Below, piece by piece: positions 49,901-61,062 of a stretch of 64,000 bases of DNA. The DNA comes from Apricaphanius iberus. Taxonomy: Eukaryota > Chordata > Actinopteri > Cyprinodontiformes > Aphaniidae. The stretch spans positions 1,574,001 through 1,638,000 of the forward strand of contig JAPXFQ010002840.1 in the NCBI GenBank assembly GCA_028564705.1. The letters are read 5' to 3'. The notes below the pieces were generated by a model. That model searched no databases. It saw only the letters and a list, made by a program, of their open reading frames with translations, and was not told the origin of the DNA. Within the stretch, counting starts at the first letter, position 1; each line of letters begins with the position of its first letter. The translations under genes were made by a program, and so were the position numbers.

Positions 49901-52900
49901 TATAAAAACAACTGAATGCACCTGCTAAAGTTATTTAGCTCATTCTTATAACATAATGTCCATTCTAGGCTATAAAGCAAACCTGATTATAAGCCATTTG
50001 AACAAATTTTAGGGGAAAAAACACAAATGTGTATATATACAAGCCGCACCTGATTATAAGCTGCAGGTGTTTTAACATTTAATTATCATATGTAAGGGTT
50101 CGTGCAGAGGGGATTGTCGTGAAAGTCATTGGTGTTTGGGGAAGCTTTGATTTTATTAACATTCCAACACGGTGGAAACTATGCAGGGAAAATAGTCTCA
50201 CAATATCTGTGTGTGCGTAATACCTGATTTGTACATTTTTTCCGCCTGTTTGTGTGTAACCTTCTGGTACTTGCAAATGTTTGGTCAAATGTATACACAC
50301 ATATAAAAAAAATTACTAGTATAAAAACCATTTAGTGTACTGTAATTTTTGCCGTACATCTTTGAAAATAGCCATTAAAGTATTGTGTAATAATAATAAC
50401 GTGAAGCACATAAATTGCAAAATATTGGCGATATTGTAAAATATGACTTTAAAAATCAGTTTTAAAATACATAGGCGCGGGTCCTCTTTTCAAGGGGAAA
50501 GCCATATTAGATGACGTCTTTACTCCTACAAGAGCCCGGACGGACAAAGCGTACCGAACACGCCCGCTATTAAAACATTGATTTCCCCTCAAAATGAAAA
50601 AAACTTTTTGCCATAAATACATTTTTACCTCTTCGCTAGTTCCAAGCGATGAAAGAGAGACTGATGTGCTCGTCATGTTGCTGCAAATAGATAATTATCA
50701 AGGAATTGAGCGTTTGAAAACAGCACTAGTTGGACCTCTGTTGTTGAGTTTCTTACTCGAAGACACAGATACCGCATGCTTGTGATAATTTAGGTATGCA
50801 CTGCCCCCTACTGGCCGAAAACTTTCACTCATGAAAGATGACAGTTTAAAACTTTTAATAATAAAGTTTTAAAATAAGAAAAAGGACAGCACTCGGATAT
50901 ATATTAGTTATATATTACTAAATATTAAGGCTGTCAAACAGTACATTTTAAAAATCGAATTAATTACAATTTAGTTGTGAATTGATCATTGTTAATCACA
51001 ATTAGGGCTGCCACTATTCGTCTCAACAATGAGTCAACGAGTAATAATCTAAGTTATTAATATTTTTTTAAAGCTTTGTTTTTCTATTAAAACAGTGGCT
51101 GTCCCTTTATCCGCTCTTTCTGATTTTCTGCCTACTATAAACACACATATAATCAAAGCAAGTGAAACTATCTAGTTTCACTGTTCAATAGTAAAATGAC
51201 CAGGGCTGATATTTTAGAGTCAGATCAAATTGTAAAAAAAAGTCTATAACTTTACCAGTCAAAAGAAGAACGTGTGTGTTTTGCAGACTCAACGTCGCGT
51301 GGAGGGCAAATAAAAATTAAAAATCGTGGCCAGAACAGTAAAAAGGGTCTATTTTCTTTATTTAAAGTATTATAATCAAGAATATGTTTTTTATATGGTG
51401 TTGAGTCAGAAGAAGAACGATAGCAGCAGGGAAATAGTTTTTTGATTTACAGGTTTCTAAAGCGTTAAAGCCTAGTTCATGCTTCTGCGTTTTGACGGAG
51501 ACGGATTGACGCAACGGAGTAGAAGCTCAAATTTAAACTATCTGTCGACGGAGAGCGTATTCATCTGATTGGTCAGTTTCAGTAACAGCCACAGATCGCT
51601 TCACCAGAACGGAGCTCTACAGTCGCTGTAATCAGTAGTTAATGCAGCGTTTGGCCCCTATATGCTTTATATTGAAAGGATACGTTGTCTAATATGTTCC
51701 TGTGGCGATTTTGAATACAAGGAGGTGTTGGAAAACAACAAAAAACGGCTGCTGTGTTTGTTTCCATGTGTTTCTAGAGTATTCTGTAATCCGCACTTCT
51801 AGTAAAAAGCTTTACAGCTTAATCAAAACTTACTTTCTGTCGTTCATTGCTCCTTGAGGAAGAAATGCGTTCACAAGCCTAGAAAAAACAGAAGCGGCGC
51901 TGTGATAGTAGGCAGAGACGCCATGAAAACTTAGCGCCCTCTGCTGTCCTGGTTGAGCAAAACAATAGAGAATGGAGTGGAAGAGCGGAGTACTAAAAAC
52001 AGAAAACGTCTCTGTCAATACGTCTGCGTCTGAGTGCAATTTTGCTTTCGGAGAAGCATAAACTAGGCTTAAGGCACAGATGAGAAGTGCTCACGATTCC
52101 ATCTATTATGAAGTAGTTGGTTGTAGCAAAACTGCAAGCAGAGCAAAGTAAAATGACACGGACTCAGACTCGAAGGCAAAAAAACCATCCCTACTTTTAA
52201 ATCCAAGTCATGCTCGCTTTACTTATTTCCTAAACATTTGTGCTGCTTGTTGTTAAATAATATAATCTCCACACTTTGATAGATTGTTAAAGTGACATCA
52301 ATAGAGCTGCTATTCATTTATTGTTGGACTAAAGTAATGGTAAGGATGATTATTTTGTGTTTCCCCTAGGAGCTGGGCTCTCTTGAGGTGGGTGGAGGCG
52401 ATGCAATCTCTGTGCTGAAAAAAGCCATCAGTGAAGGAGATACAGATACTGTTAAGCAGCTATTGGACAATGGTAGGTACTTGCAAAAGCTATATTAGGG
52501 TATCTGTGGGTTCTTAAAAAGTTATAAAATTTGATTAATTGATTTTAGGAAAAACTAAGGCCCTTGAAGTATTTAAAAAGTCTTAAATCGATTTTGTGAA
52601 GTCTTAAGTTCGGTTAGTACTGACACGGTTTTAAAATAGCTGTTTATCTGAAATAGAGACAGTTAAACTAATAATATAATTTGTCATTCTTTTATGCCGG
52701 CTGTTTGTTCGCGTATTCGTAGGACATGATTTTAAATTCTATCGCTACACATGGGCTGCTGTCCCGCCAATTGATAGTGAAACGAAGTGATGCGGTACTA
52801 CCGTACTGGTTAGAAGGTGAGGATTTTAAACAGTGGCTAAAGTCTGACCGACAACAACCAGGAGCCGTACTGTGTGTTTTGTAAGAAGATTAGTGTTGTG

Positions 52901-54911
52901 TCATTGGGTGTTAGTGTAATTATATTGCACATGAATGCAGCTAGTTACAGAGCATTAGCCGTTATAACCATTCACACCGTACAAAGGCTGTCAGATTCTG
53001 TTCTAAAGCTGCGACTAGCAATTCCCTTTATTCATATAGTGCCAATTCTTAACAGATGTCAGCTGAAGGCACTTTACAAGAAATTTAGTAATTTCAATAC
53101 AATTGTACAAACAGCACCTGGAGTCTACCACTCCCCAACAAGGATTTTGCCCTGCCACATTCGACCTCAGAACGGCGTTAGGGTACACACCAACACTCAC
53201 TAAACTCTACTCACTGATTAAATGGAACACTTCAGGCTACGTTTCCTGATTCGGCCATTGCAAAATTATTTCATGATTGAATAACCAAATATAAATAACC
53301 AAATATAATTAATTAAATTATTAAAAATGTTACGTATCAGTTCATCGCAATAAAGTTTTAATGAAATCTTGAAAAGGTATTAAAATAGATTTTGAGATTC
53401 ATCCATATACCCTCTATTATATGATACATCAAAGAGCAAAAAAATTTATCCAATTTATCATCCATTTATCATTTGTAATGTGACCTGCTCAATATAATTT
53501 ATTGATTTTAAGTAGGCCTGGGCGGTATACCGGTTCATACTGAAAACCGGTGTTTATTTTCCTTATGATTTGAATTTTTAACATACCCCTATACAGGTGA
53601 ATAGCTTGGACAACTTCCGGAACGTTTAATGAGGGGAAGTGTTTTAGCCAGGACCGATTTCACTGCTACACGCTCTTCACCACAGTGTAGAAAGGAGGAG
53701 CGAAGCACACAATTCTGACAAAGTAATTCCAAAAAAGAGGAGCGTCGTCTATAGTTTAAAAAGTTTATCGGCTTTAAAATGTAAGACGAGAACTGAACGG
53801 CATACCTTTTACAAACGCTTCTGCGAGTAACCAGTAGAGGGAAGTGTTGAGCGCTATTTGACCGTCTGTAGGTAAACGTGGTCAACGGCGGCAAAATCAG
53901 TAGGAAAGCAATCAAAAATAGCGGTAAATATGTTTAACATACCATCTACGAAACTTCTGCCTTTTTTTTTCTGTTATCTGAATATTAGCCAGCTAATAAT
54001 CACCTACGGTCACCTTGTTTATTTTACTTCTTCTTTGGCAAAATCCGATCTGAGTCTATACTCTGCCCCCTAGCGGGATTCTTTAGTATTACATGCAAAG
54101 CAATTAGAACATGCAATTTGTTGCTCGCGCCAACGTGAAGTTTAAAAAAATTATACATTCAGCCTTAGAACATCAAGAATGTCTACCAGAATCATAATAA
54201 TTTTAATTATTTTCATATCATTCACCTGTGTATGGAAAAAACAATATGATGTAGTCCATATGGCAGTAAAATGGGCTATTTAAAGCCCATTTTTATATTC
54301 TTCATATAATCATTAATAAAAGCGATTAATCGTAAAAAATAATTGATCGATTATGAAAATAATTGTTAGTTGCGGCATGGACGATCCAGACAGACGTGGT
54401 GGAGATGAAAACAGGGCAGGGAAATGCAGCTAAACGAATACGCTGTGAATACATAGCCTAAAAAAATAAAAACCAAACACAATCTGTGACGCTCGGAGTT
54501 TAACGTGTGGCGCACCGCCACACATTCGTCTATGTGTGGGAAACACTGTGATAAATTGTAAAAATATGAAATTTTGGTTGAAACCAGTTTGTGCTTTAGT
54601 CATTGAAGTTACTCGCAATTGGTAGAGTAACAAGAAATTCTATGAAAGTAAGAGTAGTTATACTTGGTAGTAATATTACAAGTAAAAGTAATAAGTACTT
54701 TGTGGTAAAACTACTCCTAAAAGTATATTTTGAATGAGTCACACACATGTATTTTTTATATATATTTATTTGTAATGTTTATGGACAGGCATGGATGTGG
54801 AAACCAGGCTGGGCTTTGGATGGACTCCTCTGATGTATGCCGTCAGTGTAGCGAACTACAACCTGGCCAAGCTGCTACTGGACAGAGGAGCCAGCGCCAA
54901 TTTCAGTAAAG
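43807..54911 (+). CDS. asz1: ASZ1 (GASZ), exons 1-3 (5' part of gene, partial)
   Basis: Germ-cell ankyrin-SAM-leucine zipper protein, which anchors nuage at mitochondria and is needed for piRNA-based transposon silencing in mammals. Three plus-strand exons (108, 103 and 123 nt) join in one frame of 111 codons plus one base. The N terminus is acidic (D-E-S-D-A-S-N-D-E-W-D-I-G), like the S-E-D-D-G-W-E-I-G region of mouse GASZ. It is followed by A-I-S-E-G-D-T-D-T-V-K-Q-L-L-D and the ankyrin unit G-W-T-P-L-M-Y-A-V. Remaining ankyrin repeats, SAM domain and C-terminal membrane anchor (roughly 360 residues) are off the right edge. Head-to-head position beside CFTR agrees with vertebrate synteny. 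Confidence 0.93.
44774..46240. mobile_element. 1.46-kb DNA element with long inverted ends
   Basis: GTATGGAACGCCAAAGTGTT at 44773 is mirrored by CACTTTGGCGTTCCATAG at 46223-46240, with matching inward sequence for over 100 bp (ATATCAGCATGAATAAA versus TTAATTTATGCTGATAT). TA flanks both sides. Inner arms carry inverted ATTGGCTGG/CCAATCAG blocks (45155-45190 and 45828-45885). No transposase frame. Confidence 0.75.
47513..48213. mobile_element. 700-bp element inserted in Tc1, TTA duplication
   Basis: Left end ACCGGGCTTTCCACTGGCAG and inverted right end CCCCTCCTTTCCACCGGACG, then a shared GTCAGCAGCATGTTACAG-like segment in both arms. TTA flanks both sides. Removing the element and one TTA restores continuous Tc1 sequence (GTGCAGTG-TTA-GTTTTCTGCC). 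Small frames inside look spurious. Confidence 0.75.
48577..49233 (-). mobile_element. PIF/Harbinger-like MITE, copy 1
   Basis: About 655 bp with ends AGCCCAGTTTATGCTTCTCC and, inverted, AGCCTTGTTCATGCTTCTGC, flanked on both sides by TAA. Removing it and one TAA rejoins the Tc1 host (TTGTAGCC-TAA-GCCTGC). 3-bp TAA/TTA duplications are characteristic of PIF/Harbinger elements. Copies in the opposite orientation at 51469 and 60416. Confidence 0.8.
50331..50830 (-). repeat. 517-bp hAT-like MITE, copy 2
   Basis: Reverse-complement relative of 34155-34671 over nearly its whole length (ATTGGCGATATTGTAAAATA, AGCACTAGTTGGACCTCTGT, CTGCCCCCTACTGGCC). About one difference per 15-20 bases by eye. The 63-codon frame inside is repeat-borne. 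Confidence 0.8.
50998..51060. repeat. hAT-like element end
   Basis: TTAGGGCTGCCACTATTCGTC resembles the TAGGGCTGCAACGATTA terminus of fish hAT elements. The matching opposite-type end TAATTGTTAGTTGCGGC lies at about 54362-54378, on the far side of ASZ1 exon 2. Confidence 0.45.
51469..52072 (+). mobile_element. PIF/Harbinger-like MITE, copy 2
   Basis: Ends AGCCTAGTTCATGCTTCTGC and, inverted, AGCCTAGTTTATGCTTCTCC, with TAA on both sides. Shares CAGCAGAGGGCGCTAAGTTT-type and AACAATAGAGAATGGAGTGG blocks with the other two copies. It lies about 300 bp upstream of ASZ1 exon 2. The 50-60-codon frame R-R-H-E-N-L is present in all three copies and is not a gene. Confidence 0.8.
52370..52472 (+). CDS. 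asz1: ASZ1 exon 2
   Basis: 103 nt, residues 37-71 (last codon split). Acceptor TTTCCCCTAG, donor GTAGGT. Encodes E-L-G-S-L-E-V-G-G-G-D-A-I-S-V-L-K-K-A-I-S-E-G and T-V-K-Q-L-L-D-N, the helix pair leading into the ankyrin region. Confidence 0.9.
52473..54788 (+). other. ASZ1 intron 2
   Basis: 2.3 kb. Contains repeat copy 53516-54310 and a hAT-like end at about 54310-54378. A block at 53020-53200 (CTGAAGGCACTTTACAAG) looks like decayed LINE 3' sequence. I see no additional exon. Confidence 0.8.
53516..54310 (+). repeat. Non-autonomous DNA element, right end missing
   Basis: Left end AGGCCTGGGCGGTATACCGG, then a long block nearly identical to 6280-6780. It stops at TTTTATATTCTTCATA, where copy 6252-6915 continues to its right end. 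The two copies have opposite truncations and together imply an element of about 1 kb. Confidence 0.65.
54789..54911 (+). CDS. asz1: ASZ1 exon 3: first ankyrin repeat
   Basis: 123 nt, completing residue 71 and encoding 72-111. Acceptor ATGGACAG, donor GTCAGA. Reads M-D-V-E-T-R-L-G-F-G-W-T-P-L-M-Y-A-V-S-V-A-N-Y, then L-L-L-D-R-G-A-S-A-N-F-S-K. The G-W-T-P-L-M-Y-A and L-L-D-R-G-A motifs are the ankyrin core and match mouse GASZ closely. Confidence 0.94.
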
Positions 54912-55104
54912 GTCAGACCACCGTGCTAACAATACTATTCCCTACAGTATCACTGAAGATTCATATTTTTTACTGCATTTTGCTGATTTTGGTTCCCTGT
55001 TTGGAACAAAATTAATAAAAATAACAGAAGCAAAAAAGCATGATTCTAAAAGTAAATTAGACTGCACTGTCACACAAATTTAAAGAAATTGGCTGTTATT
55101 TGAA

Positions 55105-55243
55105 AGGGGATAGCATTGAAATGGAGGATGACATGTGACAAAGGTCCCGGAGAACGGACTCGCGCTCGGGACAACCGTGTTGAGAGCTGAAGTCTCTGCA
55201 AATGGGCTGCCCACACTATAACCACTTCGCCATGCAACGCCCC
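55105..55243 (-). repeat. tRNA-derived SINE
   Basis: Minus strand: GCGAAGTGGTTATAGTGTGG gives an A box, followed by AGAGACTTCAGCTCTCAACA, a decayed B box GCGAGTCCGTT and GACCTTTGTCACATGTC. This layout matches the common teleost SINE with CGACCTTTGCCGCATGTC downstream of its B box. Confidence 0.65.
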
Positions 55244-55359
55244 AACTATGTGTTTTAAATATGCAATACCACCTGAAAGCAAAAAAAGTAACTAAAAAAA
55301 CAGCTTTGTATCTTTAAAGTTGTAGGTCACAAAGTTGGAAATCTAATTTCTGTTAAAAA

Positions 55360-56222
55360 AAAAAAAAAAGATAAACATCTGTAAAAGCTATGCAATCTAA
55401 TATGGCCAATGCCTGATGATGTCATAATATGCAAATTAGATGTGTGAATTTGCTCCCATCACAAACCTTGGGTCTTACTAAAGATTTTTCTCATTTACAG
55501 TATGCCTTTGTCTTTAACCATGTTAAAGCTACAGACTTTTGAAGTAGTGATATTAAAATTTTATATTTTATAGAAAAAACTGGTGCTTAAAGAGTTAAGA
55601 GGTAATGAAAAACTGCGATCCATTCTAGAAATAAAACTGTTCCAGTGATTATTGATCAAAGGGAGCTCTAAACAAAGGTTTTTTTTAAGCATTGATTTAT
55701 AAAAACCATGTTTCAGCAGTGACCTTTCCAGAGTGATATTTTTATGTATTAAATAATGCTTATTAAACTGATACTGAGAAAAACCAAAAGCAAACCCTGC
55801 ATTGTAAAAGTCAGTACATCAGTTATGCTAAGGGTCAAGCATGACTACAGGACTGCCTGAACAAAATGTTCTGTGGACCAACCAAAACAAGGAGAAGTAG
55901 AGCTTTTATGGATTAGAGGCCTTTGCTTTCAGGTATCACTATCAGCCAAGATCTGTTTCTAATTCCAAAGTATCGATCTTAACTCTTTAGGCTCCGGGGT
56001 TTTTTCTATAAATTACTGAATTTTGAGATCACTAGTTCAAAATATTGTAGCTTTAAGATTTAAGCTTTTAGATAAAGGTATACTGTAAATGAGACAAATC
56101 TTTAGCAAGATCCAAAGTTTGTGATGGGAGCAAATTCACACATCTAATTTGCATATTATGACGTCATTAGGCACTGGCAATATTGATTTGGAATACTTTT
56201 TCGGACTTTTATCTTTTTTACA
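55360..56222. mobile_element. Long inverted-repeat element (about 860 bp)
   Basis: Arms of about 200 bp: GCAAATTAGATGTGTGAATT at 55432 is mirrored by AATTCACACATCTAATTTGC at 56133-56152. The match continues inward through CTCATTTACAGTATGCC versus GGTATACTGTAAATGAG, and outward to an A-rich/GATAAA end. No transposase frame. Probably a MITE with long terminal inverted repeats. Confidence 0.75.
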
Positions 56223-56887
56223 TTGTTTAGAACTTTATTTTGAATATTAGTATTTTTATTTTTCTGTATAGGCCTATGTATTTTCTACATATGTATTTTT
56301 AGTATTTATTGGCATTTTTTTCAAGAACAGGTGGACATATCTGTTTATTTCCCTTGTTATGAGGCTCCATTAGTCTATCCACTACATAAAACAACAGAAA
56401 GGAAATTATTGGGCTCCGAATTTTACAGATCCATCCCCAAAATAACCAACAGGCTCATCAAATCCAGCAGTTTTTTTTCACCCTGGACAACTGAACATCT
56501 TGATCAGAGGGTAGGCTAAATATTCCTCTTCAGAATCTGAATAAGCCAATGCTTCCCGGTGGGGAACTCAGACGTCTCGGCATCATAAGTTTTATCTTTC
56601 TAAAACTCGCTCTCTCTATGCTGTGAAGGCAGCAGCTGTATGCTGTCTCTCTCACTCGCGGAGCTGCATAAAAAGATGATTTAATCCAAAAGTTTCCATG
56701 GTAACACACCCAAAAATGTGGCTTAAATTAAAGTTACAGATGTCCGCCATCTCCAGATGTATAGTAGTAATTAAATTAGCCGTCATATCTGCAGCTGTGG
56801 CTCATTAAAGGTAACAATATTGCCTGTCGCAATATTGCGACCATGGCGCTTTTAAGTTAAAGTTGGGATGGCTGCATATAGTCCTCT

Positions 56888-56970
56888 ACAGTTTAGAGGG
56901 CCATATCCATGGCCATGGCGGGCCGGATTTTGCCCCAGGGCCTTGACTTTGACACCTGTGCTTTATGTGA
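56888..56970 (-). repeat. hAT-like element end
   Basis: GGCGGGCCGGATTTTGCCCC, then CTTGACTTTGACACCTGTGC, is the inverted form of the left end at 46615 (GTGTCAAACTC, GGCCAAATCCGGCCCGCC). Confidence 0.55.
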
Positions 56971-57497
56971 TATGGTTGCTAGTTAATAAATGCAACTAGT
57001 CTAAGAAAGGCAAGGTAAACACTGTTTTTTTTATCAGTTGAAACTAAACAACTGCTATGTTTATGGCTTTTTGCAACACTTCACTTAATGGTAGCTTGTT
57101 TGGTAGTCTAGTGGCCTTGTTCCCTTCCTGAATAGCTATTTGTACATATTTGAGTTTTTAATTTTCATAATTTTTTTTGGCTTATAAATTGATAGGCATT
57201 TACCTGTTTTTAAATATTGCACTCGGACAATTCAAATCACTTTTAGTTTGGCTTTTTTTGAACATCTATATGTCCACAATTATTGGGCAATTATTCTTGT
57301 ACAAAATTATTACACAACTCAAGTATTTCTTCAAAACAATGCCCGCATTGCTGCCAGCATCAGTAAGCCTTTTGGTCATTAGCAATTTGCTGCGACCAGG
57401 TGCTTTTCACAAAAGATTACAGCACGCCAGGATAAAGGGAGGTAGATATGGGGGTAGATATTGGGGGCGATGTGGCTGCGACATGCATGGCTGCGTC

Positions 57498-59986
57498 TAC
57501 AGTGGGTACGGAAAGTATTCAAGCCCCTTTTAATTTTTCACTTTGTTTCATTGGAACAATTTACTAAATTAAAAAAAGTTTTTTTGATTCCTCACTAATG
57601 TTTTCTCAGCCCCCTATCTTGACAGAAAAAAAGAAATATAGACATTTATGCAAATTTATTAAAGGAGAAAAACTGAAATATCACATGGTCATAAGTATTC
57701 AGACCCTTTGCAGTGACAGTGATTTTTAAGTCACATGCGGTCCATATCTTCTGATCCTCCTTGAGATGGTTCTGCTTCTTCATTGGAGTCCAGCTGTGTT
57801 TAATTAAACTGATTGGACTTGATTTGGAAAGACACACAGCTGTCTATATCAGACCTGTAGCTCACAGTACATGTCAGACCAAATGAGATTCATGAGGTCG
57901 AGGGAACTGCTCAAATAGATCAGAGACAGAATTGTGGAAAGGCACAGATCTGGCCAAGGTTATAAAATAATTTTTGTAGCACTCAAGGATCCTAATAGCA
58001 TGGTGGCCTCCATAATCCTCAAGTGGAAGAAGTTTGGGATGACTAGAACTCCTCCTAGACCTGGCCGTCGAGCCAAACTGAGCAATCGTGGGAGAAGATC
58101 TTTGGTGAGAGAGGTAAAGAAGAACCCAAAGATCACTGTGGCTGAACTCCAGAGATACAGTAGGGAGATGGGAGAAAGTTCCACCAAGTCAACAATCAAT
58201 GCAGCCCTGCACCAGTTGAGGCTTTATGGCAGAGTGGCCCGACGGAAGCTTCTCCTCAGTGTAACACACATGAAAGCCTGCATAGAGTTTGTCAAAAACA
58301 AACAAACACATGGGCTCGTACACTATGAGAAATAAGATTCTCTGGCCTGATGAGACCAAGATTGAAGTTTTTGGTGTTAATTTTAAGCGGTATGTGTGGA
58401 GAAAACCAGGCATTGCTCATCACCTGCCCATTATAATCCCTACAGTGAAACATGGCAGTGGGAGCTTCATGTTGTGGGGCAGCTGAAGGCACAGGAAGAC
58501 TGGTTGCAATTGAAGGAAAGATGAATGCAGCCAAGTACTGAGATATCCTGGAAGAAAACCTCTTCAAGGGTGCTCAGGACCTCAGACTGACAGACTGGAC
58601 AAAATTCACCTTTCAACAGGACAATGTCCCTATAAGCTAAGAGCTAACCTAAAATAACGAAGGAGTGGCAGAACAGCTCTTTGACTGTTCCTGATTGGCC
58701 CCTGGCAGAGCCTTGCCCTAAACCCAATCGCATCTCTGGAGAGACCTGAAAGTGGCTATCCAGCAAGGTTCACCATCCAACCTGACAGAACTGAAGGGGA
58801 TATGCAATGAAGAATGGCAGAGGGCCCCGCAATCCAGGTGTGAAAAACTTGTTTTATCAATCCAAAGAAGAGTCATGGCTGTACTAGCTCAAAAGGGTGC
58901 TTCTCCTCAATACTGACCAAAAGGTAAGAATACTGATAACCATGCGATATTTCTTTTTTTCTTCTTTAATAAATGTGCAAAAAATGTCTGTATTTCCTTT
59001 TGTTTTGTGTCAAAATGGGAGGTTGAGTGTACATTAATGAGGAATGAAATGAACTCTCTTAATTTTCAATTCAATTTTCATTTCACTTTTATTTATATAG
59101 CACCAATTCACAACAAATGTAATCTCAAGGCACTTTACAACAAAATACAAACATTCCGATCAGTTAAAAGTTTTCTATGTAAGGAATCCCAGAACATTGC
59201 GATGAGTCATCGACGTGAGGTCGTGCCCGGATCATGCAGACTCCAATCACAGCAATTCCTCATACTGAGCAAGCATGTAGCGACAGTGGAGAGGAGAAAC
59301 TCCCCTTTAACAGGAAGAAACCTCCACCAGAACCAGAACCTGGCTCAGTACAGGCGGTCATCTGCCACGAGAGAAAAATACTGAGAGAAAACTGGGTTAA
59401 CAATCACAATAACAGCAGGAAAAATACATCTGGAAAGTAGTAGAAGAGAAAAGTAGAAGAGAGAAGAAAAGTGGTCAGTCTGTCCTCCAACAGTCTAAAT
59501 CTATAGCAGCATAACTACAAAAATAGCTCAATATAACCTAAGCCATTCTAACTATAATCTTTATCAAAAAGGAAGGTTTTAAGCCTGGTCTTAAAAACAG
59601 ACAGAGTATCTGCCTCACAGACTAAAACTGGGAGCTGGGTCCACAGCCTGATAACTAAAAGATCTGCCTCCCATTCTACTTTTAGAAATCCTAGGAACTA
59701 CCAGTAGACCTGCATTCTGAGAACAAAGTGCTCTGTTAGGAACATATGGAACAATCAGATCTCTGATGTACGATGGAGCTGATTATTAAGGGCTTTATAC
59801 GTAAGGAGGAGGATCTTAAACTCTATTCTGGATTTAACAGGGAGCCAATGGAGAGAAGCTAAAACAGGAGAAATGTGATCTCTCTTTTTAATATTCATCA
59901 GAACTCTTGCCATTTTAGCAAATGGATGCAATGAAACAAAGAGTAAATCAGTTAAAGGGGTCTGAACACTTTTTGTGCCCACCGTA
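57498..59986 (+). mobile_element. Tc1-like transposon, inactive, with nested LINE
   Basis: TIRs TACAGTGGGTACGGAAAGTA at 57498 and, inverted, TACGGTGGGCACAAAAAGTG ending at 59986. Transposase remnants run plus strand from about 57870 to 58920: L-S-N-R-G-R-R, I-T-V-A-E-L-Q-R, S-T-I-N-A-A-L-H-Q-L-R-L-Y-G-R-V-A-R-R-K, then in another frame W-P-D-E-T-K-I-E-V-F-G and G-S-G-S-F-M-L-W-G. Several frameshifts, stops and a deletion near 58640. A minus-strand LINE splits its 3' flank at 59066-59905. Confidence 0.92.
59060..59905 (-). repeat. L2-like LINE fragment nested in Tc1
   Basis: Minus strand: RT C-terminus R-D-H-I-S-P-V-L-A-S-L-H-W-L-P-V-K-S-R-I-E-F-K-I-L-L-L-T-Y (about 59890-59800), then a long 3' UTR matching 19890-20378 and 26660-27298, with the 3' end near 59066 (AATTG-type tail). 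Imperfect target duplication GAACTCTCTTAATTTT / GAACTCTTGCCATTTT at 59051 and 59901. Confidence 0.85.
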
Positions 59987-60415
59987 AACCGCAGGTTGCG
60001 CTAGACATCCTTTTTTGTCAATCATTTTGACCGGCAGGGTAAAAAAAAATAGTTTTTTTAATCCAATGCTGGGGAAGCTGGTGCCTTTCACTCTCTTCAA
60101 TAGTATTTTTGTCTTTTTAAAATTCTTTTTAAATAGTACTCAATCCAAATTAGCTCAACAGAGAACTACATATAGAAGTGAAATTAAACGTTGGCAATTA
60201 AAATAGGAATACCTGCTGTACGACTGGTAACCATTTATCTGTGAACAGACAGATGACGTCTCATGTGTGTTTAGATGTTGTTCTGGATGCTACACTTCAG
60301 CAGCAGAAAAGCTCTCTGAAAAAAGACGCAACAGGCACCAATGTTTTTCAGACATCATAGCGAGTCTAAGCAGCCGCTACGACCACAATCGCACTCCGAA
60401 GCCCCAAAGGCTCTA

Positions 60416-61062
60416 AAGCCTAGTTCCTGCTTCTACGTTTTGACTGAGACTGATTGACGCAACGGCATTATCCGCTAACGCAAGGGCTCTCCGTCACCTA
60501 CGCAAGAACGCACGGAGTAGAGGCCCAAATTTTAACTATCCGTCTCCATCGATGGAGAGCGTATTCATCTGATTAGTCAGTTTCAGTAACAGCCAGAGAT
60601 CGCTTCACCATAACGGGGCTCTATAGTCGCTGTAATCTGTAGTTAATGCAGCGTTTGGCCACTATTTGCTTTATATTGAAAGGATAACTTATCTAATGTG
60701 TTCCTTTGGCGATTTTGAACACAAGGTGGTGTAGGAAAACAGCAAAAAACGGCTGCTGTGTTTGTTTCTCTGTGTTTCCATGTGTATTATGTATTCCACA
60801 CTTTTAGTAATAAGCTTTACAGCTTAATCATAACTTACTACTTTCTCCTTGAGGAAGAAATGCGTTCACAAGTCTAGAAAAAAGCAGAAGCGCTGCTGTG
60901 TGTCAGAGACGCCATGAAAACTTAGCGCCCCCTGCTGTCCTGGTCGAGCAAAACAATAGAGAATGGAGTGGAAGAGCGGAGTACTATAAACAGAAAACGT
61001 CTCCTTCAATTCGTCTGCGTCTGAGTGAAAATTTGCGGTCGGAAAAGCATAAACTAGGCTTT
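60416..61062 (+). mobile_element. PIF/Harbinger-like MITE, copy 3
   Basis: Ends AGCCTAGTTCCTGCTTCTAC and, inverted, AGCCTAGTTTATGCTTTTCC. TAA on the left and TTA on the right, so the duplication may have one change. Closely similar to the copies at 48577 and 51469. Confidence 0.8.

Larger units (their letters stand above)
43915..52369 (+). other. ASZ1 intron 1 (8.5 kb)
   Basis: Almost wholly described by transposable elements: a 1.46 kb TIR element (44774-46240), a nested hAT/Tc1 stack (46615-49747), a hAT-like MITE (50331-50830) and a Harbinger-like MITE (51469-52077). Element ends like AGGGCTGCCACTATTCG lie near 51004. Confidence 0.85.
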
